A program made the translations under genes and the position numbers. Of a DNA stretch of 64,000 nucleotides, positions 21,167 through 29,300 are shown piece after piece. The stretch covers positions 124,001-188,000 of the forward strand of contig RBKR01000028.1 in assembly GCA_004835665.1 (NCBI GenBank), read 5' to 3'. The number at the start of each line of letters is the position of its first letter. The stretch's first letter is position 1. The notes under the pieces were generated by a model. The model worked only from the letters and a program-made list of their open reading frames with translations, did no database searches and had not been told where the DNA came from. Source of the DNA: Phoma sp. XZ068. Its lineage: Eukaryota; Ascomycota; Dothideomycetes; Pleosporales; Didymellaceae.

Positions 21167-22822
21167 ATGGCAGAGTCTTCCTCCTCCCAGCACACAGGGT
21201 CCCCAGACCCTGAGATCCCTCAGCAGCTTTATACACGCGCCCCAAGACGGCCCCAGGAGTACATGCATCACCATGCACCTCTTCTGAGCAGCCAGAACCC
21301 CGGTGGGAGCGCTCCTAAACCTCGAGTCTCTGATGCCGTCCAACGCCACATCACCGAGACTCAGCAGACTGCCCAGCTATGGAACACCATCACTGCTGCC
21401 TTTGCAGTAGCCGTAGATCAACACGCAGAAGGCTATACTAACCCTCAAGAAGCCAGAATCGCCGAGGAGCTGCAGCTGAGAGTCGTTCTGGCTCTAACCT
21501 CTCTCTCCTTGAGCAACTCCCCCCCTAGTTCCCGCTGGAGCAGCGACACCAGTCGCAGCAACCCCGGGAGCCAAGAGTCAGGACGCCGCTCTTGGGCGGA
21601 CGTAGCCAGAGACCCCCAAATCTCAGATAGGGGTGCCAACCGACCCCTGATCCCTGCTAGATCCCGACCTGGCCCGCCGGCTACGCCGAAAGAGGACAAT
21701 CGAATCTTCATAGCTATCTCCAACCCGACAATGCGACTGCAACAACCCTCACCGTTTGCGGTAAGGCAGGCAGTATGCAAGAGCATAGGAGGAATCACCC
21801 TTAAGGACATACCTACCGCATCACCAATCAAAACAGGCTGGGCGATCACCCCCGCTAACATGTCTATCCGGGACCAACTTATGACCCAAGAAAACCAGGA
21901 ACTTCTAGTAAGAGCACTAGACGGAGACGCGGTAAGGATCCCAGAACGCTGGATCAACTACGCAGTACAAGGAGTACCTAGCTCTTTCCGGACCCTGGAC
22001 GGCACAGAACTACCCACTACTATCCAGCTAGTGGAGGAAGAGGCCTGCTCGCAAACAGGCAAGCAGCCGGTCAGCTGCAGGGCCTCACGACATGGAGCCA
22101 ACCACCGTGGCCTTACTACCTGGATCATCTCTTACAAAGAGCCAGTCCGCTCGTTCCGTCTTTTTGGTATCAGCGAGTACTCAAAAGTGATCAACAAGCA
22201 CCCTACCATACAGCGCCACAACCCAGGCTGCCAGGGCTACTGTAACGCTGCCCGGTGCACTCAGGTAGCGCGCTGCGTGCACTGCGGAGATCGCACAGAC
22301 AGACACCAAGGACAGTATGGGGACAGCTGCCCCCACAAAGCCGTGTGCGCCAACTGCCACGGACCACACCCAGCTAGCCACGCCAACTGCCCTGCAGCCC
22401 CTCGCCGGGTCAACGGACACACCATCAAGCCTACGAGGGCCGAGCTGAAGGCTATCCGTCGCGCAGGCAAGATAGCACAGCAGCACCTCTACAGGACCGT
22501 TGAAGAGACCCTCAGACAGGCAACACTTCAGCCCGAGGCTACCCCTACAGAGACATTGGAGACAGCGCCTCCCCACCCTTGCACCCAGAGGCAAGAAGGA
22601 GACAACAGAGCGTCACTTCCTACAACCACTGCCTCCTATGCATCCTCCTCTACCACTGGCGGAAAAAAGAGACCAAGGCGGGCCGCCACGGGCCAGAGAA
22701 GTCTCAATGTAGGACAACTGTCTGCCGGCAGCATCCGCCCACAATCAACTATCCACACTGACCCGTCCACCTCGGAGAGGGAAGACGCCAGCATGAGCGA
22801 TGACCCGCCATCAACATGCTAG
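21167..22822 (+). CDS. LINE ORF1, gag-like nucleic-acid-binding protein (551 aa)
   Basis: Begins at ATG 21167 (Met-Ala-Glu-Ser-Ser). The N-terminal third is low-complexity. The middle (about 180-340) resembles the conserved core of fungal LINE ORF1 proteins (NRIFIAISNPTMRLQ, then GWAITPANMSIRDQL). A cluster of CCHC zinc knuckles lies at about 358-408 (CTQVARCVHCGDRTDRH, then CPHKAVCANCHGPHPASHANC). The tail is basic and Ser/Thr-rich. It would package element RNA. Its stop TAG (22820-22822) overlaps the start of ORF2. Confidence 0.9.
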   Translation: MAESSSSQHTGSPDPEIPQQLYTRAPRRPQEYMHHHAPLLSSQNPGGSAPKPRVSDAVQRHITETQQTAQLWNTITAAFAVAVDQHAEGYTNPQEARIAEELQLRVVLALTSLSLSNSPPSSRWSSDTSRSNPGSQESGRRSWADVARDPQISDRGANRPLIPARSRPGPPATPKEDNRIFIAISNPTMRLQQPSPFAVRQAVCKSIGGITLKDIPTASPIKTGWAITPANMSIRDQLMTQENQELLVRALDGDAVRIPERWINYAVQGVPSSFRTLDGTELPTTIQLVEEEACSQTGKQPVSCRASRHGANHRGLTTWIISYKEPVRSFRLFGISEYSKVINKHPTIQRHNPGCQGYCNAARCTQVARCVHCGDRTDRHQGQYGDSCPHKAVCANCHGPHPASHANCPAAPRRVNGHTIKPTRAELKAIRRAGKIAQQHLYRTVEETLRQATLQPEATPTETLETAPPHPCTQRQEGDNRASLPTTTASYASSSTTGGKKRPRRAATGQRSLNVGQLSAGSIRPQSTIHTDPSTSEREDASMSDDPPSTC

Positions 22823-25800
22823 AACACCCCTACAACATCACAGCCTACAACAGGCGTCAACAACCCAGCCTACCGAGCAAACAACTCCGCGTGTGCTGGG
22901 CTAATGTCAGCAGGAGCTCGCCCTGGCACATCACAATGCTAGAGGTGGCCTTCCAGAAGGGCATAGACGTGGTGTGCGTACAGGAGCCCTTCACATGTGC
23001 CAAGTCCAGAACTTCTACCCACCCTGGTTTCATACACCTCGCACCTATCAGCACCTGGGACAGCCCCAACACACCAGGCTCAGCCCGCCCTAGGGTGATG
23101 ACCTACATCCGCAAAGGACACCACCTACGATACCAGGCTAGAGAGAGCCTCAACCACCCAGACATGCTGTGGGCTGTAGTGAATGGAGTTGCCATACTCA
23201 ACTGCTACAGACAGCCACACACCCCAGACGTCATCCAATACGTCACACATCTCATACCCCCTCAACTCTGCCTTGTAGGGGGCGACTTTAACGCTAGACA
23301 CGAATCCTTTGAGCCTACTATCACTGCAGCCAACGGAGGTGTGGAGCTAGCTAGATGGGCTGCTAACGCCTCTATGGACTACATTGGTGTGCCAGGACAG
23401 CCAACACACTGCGCTGGCCATGTCCTGGACCTTACCTTCTCTAACATCCCATTCGCCCAGTCTGCTGTGGATGCTAGCATGCACAGCGGGTCAGACCATG
23501 AGACGATAGTAACCTCTGTTCCCCTCTCCACACCAGGCACTCCGCATCTAGAACAGTACCATTACAGGGTCCCCGAGGCAAGCCTACCCAAGTTCGCTGG
23601 GCTAGTGGAGATGGGTGTCCAGAACATCCCAGACCCGCTTGCAACACAGGACGCAGCACAGCTAGAGGAATGTGTCGCGCTGCTTACAGAGACCATACAG
23701 CACTCTGTACAGACAGCAGGCAAGCCCGACCGCAAGGAAGGCCGCGCTGCACCATGGTGGACCAAGGAGTGCAAAACTGCCTACCAGGCCTACAAACAGG
23801 CTAGACAGCTCGGCTCTGGCAGTCTACTAGAGGAGAGACAGGCCTTCAAGACTACCGTCCGACAGGCCAAGAGGCAGTACTGGAGGCATGTCATTGACAA
23901 TGCCAAGGACGATAAAGACCTGTTCAAGATCATTGCCTGGCACAAGCTCACACCAGAGAACCAGGACACTCCTCTTGTAGTGAATGGCACAACCATATCT
24001 GACTCGCTGGAGAAGGCAGAGGCGCTTCGAGAGCAAGTCCTCAACCGGTACACGGCAGAGGATGACCTCAGACACTACCCAGGCCAGGAGAATGCAGATC
24101 CCCTCCCGTGGAGCACACACATCTCACTAGAGGAAACGGAGCGAAACACGGTAGGGGTCTCGAGCACCTCACCAGGCACTGACCGCTCTACTGTGCGACT
24201 ACTCCGTGCCTGCTGGGCTCAGGTTGGGGAACTCATACGAAGAATCTTCCAGCGATGCCTTGAGCTCAACCACTTCCCAGCACAGTGGAAGCTTGCAGAG
24301 GTGGCAATGATACCCAAGACGGGGAGGACTGACCGAACGTCGCCCCGCTCCTGGAGACCTATAGCGCTTCTCTCTTGCATTGGAAAGGGACTTGAACGAA
24401 CAGTAGCCAGAAGAATCGCGTGGACGGCCATGACACACAAGATCCTCAGCCCCCAGCATGGCGGCGCCCTCCCAAAACGCTCTGCAGCAGACCTCACTGC
24501 AGCGTTCACCCACGACACTGAAGCAGCATGGATACTTGGAAAGCATGTCACTATGGTCACCCTAGATGTGCAAGGCGCCTTTGATGCGCTCCTCAAGAAC
24601 CGCCTGTTACACCGAATGGCCCAACAGGGCTGGCCACAAAGGACCATGCTCTTTGTAGACTCGTTCCTCACGGCCCGGAGGGTTCGGGTCCGCCTTGGAC
24701 AGGTCACTACTCCTAGCTACCCTGTCGCCTGTGGCACACCCCAAGGCTCGCCTCTCTCGCCTGTCCTGTACACGCTGTACCTAGCCGAGCTACTATCTAT
24801 GGACACAGAACGGAGGTTTGGATATGCAGACGACGTGTGTCTATACCGGGCCTCACACTCTATGGACAACAACGTGGAGCTGCTAGCATCCGATCTACGG
24901 CAGATCAGAGCATGGGGCGAGGCGAACAAGGTCACCTTTGCCCCAGAAAAGCAGGAAATGATACACCTGACTAGACAGCGGAGCAGCTATGCACCACCAT
25001 GTGTTGTAGACGAGCAGCTCACCATCCACCCTATCCTCCCAGGTGGAGAGCACAGCCAGCCAGCCCTGCGTTGGCTAGGAATGTGGTTTGACCGCAGACT
25101 TACCTTTCGTCGACATGTAGCCACACGCACTGCCAAAGCTGCCAAGGTAGCCTATCATATTCGCAGCCTAGCTAGGTCTACCTATGGACCACCAGCCAGC
25201 TCCCTCCGCAAGGCTACTATTGCCTGTGTGTACCCGTCGCTTCTGTATGGGACGGAGTGCTGGTACAGAGGCCGCACGAAACAACCACACTCACTCAAAC
25301 CAGGCGGGCCGCAAGAGGTCAGCGCTTACATTGGATGGCACATAGCTGCTATAGACAAGACACTCGCTATAGCAGCAAGGGGCATCCTACCAGCGTGGAG
25401 AACAACGCCTATAGCTACACTCTTACGTGACGCCGGACTGCTCTCGGCAGCAGTCGCACTCGAGGAAGCTAAGCTCAGATTTGCAACCCATCTGCGCACT
25501 ACAGATGCAGACCACCCTCTTACTAGGCGCACAGCGGTACCTATCGTAAACAGGGGCGTAAAAACCGGACAACCCCAGCGAGTCAAGACGAAAGTCCAGC
25601 AGATGGCTTCTCTTCTACCAGAAATCCCTAGGACCACGCTAACAGCCCCTCACTACTCAACTGGCTGCCGAACGGACCCAACGCTCGGCATAAACAAGAA
25701 GACTGCAGCTAAGGCTTTCCAAGAATGGCGGGCTCAGCTCCCGCCACTAGACGTCACTATCTTCTCAGATGGCTCTGAACAGTACACAAAAGAAGGAGAA

Positions 25801-26649
25801 AAGCGGGTTACCTACGGCTTTGCAGTGTATCAGAACAGAAAGCAACTGCAGACTGGACGCGGCTCACTTCACCCTACCTCGCACGTCTTTGACGCTGAGG
25901 CAGTAGGCGCGTGGAGAGGCCTCCAGCACACTATAAGACAACCCGAGCTCCGCACCCACCGAATCTGGCTGTGCATAGACAGCACCTCAGTGATATGGTG
26001 CCTCAGGGGCGACGCACCCCCTACCTCGCAATGGGCCTTTCTTGAGTGCCACGGCGCCATGGAGACACACGACGTCTCCATCAAATGGGCCCCTGGACAC
26101 CTGGGCATTGAAGGGAACGAGGCAGCAGACAGACTAGCCAATCTGGAAGCCCAGCACCCATCACCCCCGACTGGAAAAGCCGCTCTGCCTACACTCTCGG
26201 GCATCAAGACAGTGGCCCGCATGACACTGCGCCGCACACAACGAACCTGGTGGTCTGACAAGAAGACCAAGCTCTCGAGATGGTACAAGAGCTGGGACTT
26301 GGACTATGCACCGCGCAGAGGTCCTAAGGAGCTAGATCTACCAAGAGCCATCCTAGCGAAACTGCTTTCTATCCGGACTAGACATGGCGATTTCGCCTGG
26401 TACCACCGAAAGTACAACCACAAGGATGCAAACCTCATTTGCTCATGCAGACAGGACAAGACACCAGAGCACCTCGCGCTCTGCCGCAAGACCCTAGGGA
26501 CCTTCAGCAGATGGCCACTACGACCACCTATGCCACCATCAAGCCAGGCGGACGGCCTAGCGTACACTGCAGCACTAACAAGGGAGCCAGAGGCCTTTGA
26601 AGCTTTTGTTAGACTCACACAGTACTACATCAGGATCTGCCCCCGTTAG
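22816..26649 (+). CDS. LINE ORF2: endonuclease, reverse transcriptase, RNase H (1277 aa)
   Basis: ATG 22816 lies within ATGCTAG, so translation of ORF2 probably restarts at the ORF1 stop. An apurinic-type endonuclease fills residues 1-230 (DVVCVQEPF, GGDFNARHES, SGSDHET). Reverse transcriptase spans about 480-760, with LDVQGAFDAL, CGTPQGSPLSP and the catalytic GYADDV near 668. RNase H starts near 981 (IFSDGSEQ, DAEAVGAWRGL, CIDSTSVIW, WAPGHLGIEGNEAADRLA). A C-terminal zinc finger (CSCRQDKTPEHLALC) lies near 1208. The frame is open throughout, as in Tad1-clade elements. It makes DNA from the element RNA at a nicked target. Confidence 0.95.
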   Translation: MLEHPYNITAYNRRQQPSLPSKQLRVCWANVSRSSPWHITMLEVAFQKGIDVVCVQEPFTCAKSRTSTHPGFIHLAPISTWDSPNTPGSARPRVMTYIRKGHHLRYQARESLNHPDMLWAVVNGVAILNCYRQPHTPDVIQYVTHLIPPQLCLVGGDFNARHESFEPTITAANGGVELARWAANASMDYIGVPGQPTHCAGHVLDLTFSNIPFAQSAVDASMHSGSDHETIVTSVPLSTPGTPHLEQYHYRVPEASLPKFAGLVEMGVQNIPDPLATQDAAQLEECVALLTETIQHSVQTAGKPDRKEGRAAPWWTKECKTAYQAYKQARQLGSGSLLEERQAFKTTVRQAKRQYWRHVIDNAKDDKDLFKIIAWHKLTPENQDTPLVVNGTTISDSLEKAEALREQVLNRYTAEDDLRHYPGQENADPLPWSTHISLEETERNTVGVSSTSPGTDRSTVRLLRACWAQVGELIRRIFQRCLELNHFPAQWKLAEVAMIPKTGRTDRTSPRSWRPIALLSCIGKGLERTVARRIAWTAMTHKILSPQHGGALPKRSAADLTAAFTHDTEAAWILGKHVTMVTLDVQGAFDALLKNRLLHRMAQQGWPQRTMLFVDSFLTARRVRVRLGQVTTPSYPVACGTPQGSPLSPVLYTLYLAELLSMDTERRFGYADDVCLYRASHSMDNNVELLASDLRQIRAWGEANKVTFAPEKQEMIHLTRQRSSYAPPCVVDEQLTIHPILPGGEHSQPALRWLGMWFDRRLTFRRHVATRTAKAAKVAYHIRSLARSTYGPPASSLRKATIACVYPSLLYGTECWYRGRTKQPHSLKPGGPQEVSAYIGWHIAAIDKTLAIAARGILPAWRTTPIATLLRDAGLLSAAVALEEAKLRFATHLRTTDADHPLTRRTAVPIVNRGVKTGQPQRVKTKVQQMASLLPEIPRTTLTAPHYSTGCRTDPTLGINKKTAAKAFQEWRAQLPPLDVTIFSDGSEQYTKEGEKRVTYGFAVYQNRKQLQTGRGSLHPTSHVFDAEAVGAWRGLQHTIRQPELRTHRIWLCIDSTSVIWCLRGDAPPTSQWAFLECHGAMETHDVSIKWAPGHLGIEGNEAADRLANLEAQHPSPPTGKAALPTLSGIKTVARMTLRRTQRTWWSDKKTKLSRWYKSWDLDYAPRRGPKELDLPRAILAKLLSIRTRHGDFAWYHRKYNHKDANLICSCRQDKTPEHLALCRKTLGTFSRWPLRPPMPPSSQADGLAYTAALTREPEAFEAFVRLTQYYIRICPR

Positions 26650-26748
26650 CACTTGCAGCCCTACAACAGCAGCAAGCGATGCAGCACCTAGCAAGAGTAG
26701 GTTCAGCACAACAGCTGCAATGCTCCCCACCCCTCTTCCTCTCTCTCT

Positions 26749-26783
26749 TCCCCCCCCCCCCCACACACACACACACACACACA

Positions 26784-26821
<38 letters not shown>
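26749..26821 (+). repeat. C run followed by (CA)n(CT)n in LINE 3' UTR
   Basis: A run of about 13 C is followed by CA repeats and CT repeats. It corresponds to the longer tract in the truncated copy at 20680-20759. Confidence 0.95.
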
Positions 26822-26824
<3 letters not shown>

Positions 26825-27143
26825 CACACAGATGCCTCAAAATGCAAGGAAATCACCTAATGTACATACACCGCTCAGCCTCCCCAACTGGAAGGGGAGC
26901 TGTAGTTCTGAAATGGTAGCAATACCCGCGCAGGCAAGAAATGCTTTCTAAGGTAGTGTGTCAGCACAGTAATTCCATAGCTTAGCACGTCGTATATGCC
27001 CTTCGGGAGGCGAGATGGTGGACTTCATCCCCATCAACAGACGAAAAATGAATACCAACCAACCAACCAACCAACCGTGCGCGTCGCCGCAACGATCGGA
27101 TCGGCGCAACGATCGCCGAACACGAAAACAGACCCCATCAAAG

Positions 27144-27198
27144 ATGAGGCTGCAGAGCCACCCACAATGGCTATTATCACGAGGTTTCATGGTGGGAT
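27144..27198 (-). repeat. Conserved pogo 3' block, copy 2
   Basis: Reverse-strand version of the shared block: GAGCCACCCACAATGGCTAT, TATCACGAGGTTTCATGGTGG. Confidence 0.75.
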
Positions 27199-27227
27199 AG
27201 GGTAAGATGCCATGCAATCAATCTGTA

Positions 27228-29089
27228 CTATCTGAATTTCTTTGGGATGGTGATGCTGCGGCCCCTGGTGGTGATCTTGGGCGGTGGTGGAGGTGGACGT
27301 TCCTCACCACTTGCACTACTTGCACCACCACTGCACCTCTTTACACGCTTGTCTTTTCGGGCAAGCTGCTTTGAAGCTGCTCTCTTACCCTTTTGGGGTT
27401 GTTTCACAGAATTTGAGAGGTTTGCAGCCTGTTTTTCCTGCTCTCTGTGTTGTTTCTTTTTGGCTGCTTCTTCAGCCTTCCTTTTCTTCTCCTTCTCCCT
27501 CTCCTTTTTGAGTCTCTCTCTCTCCCCACGCTTCTCTTCTGCAAGTTTCTTGTTGAGCAAGGCATTAGAAGCCCTAAGCTCTTTTATATCTGCTTTTTGG
27601 AGTTTTTCCTGCTCCTCTGCCTTCTCTCACCACATGTCTTTCAGCAGCCTCTCTAAGCTTTCTGGGGGGCCACATAACAGCACCACCATGGTATTCACCC
27701 TCCTGTTGTAGATCAAGAGTCCTGCCCTTCTTATTGTGCTTCTTTTTTGTAGCCAAAGATTCTCTTAAGCTCATTCTGAACTTGGAGATGGTGAATAGTG
27801 TGAGTAACCTTTCTGGCCTCTTTTTCAGCCCCATCCTTCACTGCTGATTGAATAACCTCTCTTATCTTTCTCCAATCAGCCTCTGAAAGCGTATCTGAAG
27901 TGGAATTGTTGTCCTCATCATCGGGAGTCTCCTGGTGGAACCTCTTAAGTACAACTTCACGCTCTTTGGGCCAGATCCCAGTAGTTCGAAAAGAACTTAA
28001 GATAGTCTTCTTCTTAAATGAGGAGATCCAGGCAGACCAAAACAATGGAAAGAAATCTCCTTTCTTAGTAGGAAGAATGCCCATTGACTTTTGGAGGTAG
28101 ATAACAAGCTTAGCAGAGTATGAGGATGAAAGAGGTTTGAACATCACCACATCAAGTGGCTGAAGGGTGTGAGTTGAATGAGGAGGATATATCATCAAGA
28201 GGATCCTGTTGTTAGTACAGAACTTGATGAAATCCATGGTGAGGTGAGATCCATGGCCATCTAGGATAAGTAACCTCCAAGCTCTCCCTGCTTTGGCCTT
28301 GGTGTAGCGATCAAACACCTGGGTAAGCCATGCAAACCCAAGATCATCATTACTCCATCCAGAAGGTGATGAGCCAACAAAGACTTGGTGCTCCTCCTTG
28401 ATATCCTCCACCCAGGTTGATCTGATGTTGCCATTTGCAGCCTTAAAGATGATACCAGGTGGAAGAGCAGTTCCATCAGCCCCAATACAAGCCAGGACTG
28501 ATATCCATTCACGTGAACCATCTTGAAGTGAATCTTTGACTTGCTTTCTCTCCCAAATCTGCCTGCTGAAGACTCTCTTGGTTCTCTCAATGCTGCCCAC
28601 CATGAAGCCTTTTTCATCCATGTTGTAGGTATTCTCAGGCAGTATATCATACTGCTCCATCTTGGCATGAAGTAGATCAAAGTATTGGTTGTATTTCCAC
28701 TCTGAATCAGCCTCGTGGCGATTGCGGTCCATCCCAGAGGTCCATTTGGTGATAAGATTGTCTTGATTCCTGTTGATGAATCTGGTGACCCAACCTTCTC
28801 CCACCTCTCCTTTGTGGATACAAGAGGCAAAACTCCTGATCATCTCTCTTGTGGGTGGAAGGCCTTGATCTGTGAGTCTGGTGATGTACTTCACAAGCTC
28901 CAGCTCCTGTCGTGGGCTGAGCAATTGCTGCTTGATTGCCTGGTCTGTTTTTGAAGCTTGAATCTGTTTATGCTTTCTAGACAGTGTAACTCTGTGCACG
29001 CCATAGATGTTAGCAATTTTGGTATATGTGAAATGTTCTCCTTCATTCAGGCTTTCAATTGCCGCGAGCGCTTCCTCAATCCGACTCAT
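27228..29089 (-). pseudogene. pogo-like DDE transposase with two frameshifts
   Basis: Begins at ATG 29089 (Met-Ser-Arg-Ile-Glu-Glu). It has a helix-turn-helix (KIANIYGVHRVTLSRK), a second DNA-binding domain, and DDE motifs YNMDEKGFMVG, LLILDGHGSHL and LQPLDVVMF, all open to about 27765. The frame then shifts near 27765 (KFRM.. to LRESLATKKK) and again near 27625. The rest, a Lys/Glu-rich coiled coil ending in PPPPKITTRGRSITIPKKFR, runs to a stop at 27228. The catalytic part is whole but the C-terminus is out of frame. Confidence 0.88.
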
Positions 29090-29300
29090 ATTGATGGAGT
29101 AGTGACGCGTTGAAGTTTGGCGTTGATTTGGTGTTTTGAAGTTCCGGCGATCGTTGCGCCGACGCGATCGTTGCGCCGACGGGCACGGTATACCCCGCAT
29201 CTGATCCCCTGGCTAATATCCCAGGAGAACCCGTGGGCCGCTCCGGATATGAAACATCCTCACTTCAAATAAACGGATAAACGAAAGAACGAATAAACAA

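Larger units (their letters stand above)
21021..27074 (+). mobile_element. Full-length Tad1-like non-LTR retrotransposon (about 6.05 kb)
   Basis: Starts right after the second copy of TCCTACCAACCCAG (21007-21020), has a 5' leader of about 146 bp, two overlapping ORFs, a 3' untranslated region of about 425 bp with a C/CA/CT low-complexity run, and ends in repeated ACCA units instead of poly-A. Both ORFs are open, so it may be competent. The 3' tail passes directly into the terminal repeat of the next pogo-like element, and no 3' copy of the target duplication is seen. Confidence 0.92.
27075..29188 (-). mobile_element. pogo-like DNA transposon, left end fused to LINE tail
   Basis: The right terminal repeat, read inward from 29188, is CCGTGCCCGTCGGCGCAACG and is followed by TA at 29189-29190. 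The left repeat starts CCGTGCGCGTCGCCGCAACG at 27075 and shares the inner ATCGGCGCAACGATCGCCG-like block. The TA expected before 27075 has been replaced by the LINE tail. About 2.1 kb. Confidence 0.85.

Noticed and set aside
21167..26649. LTR retrotransposon with gag and pol
   Set aside because: There is an apurinic-type endonuclease before the reverse transcriptase, no integrase or protease, and no long terminal repeats, so it is a non-LTR element.
27247..27711. Forward hydrophobic protein of 154 residues
   Set aside because: Antisense of the Lys/Glu-rich coiled coil of the reverse-strand pogo transposase; the Phe/Ser/Leu richness is a codon shadow.
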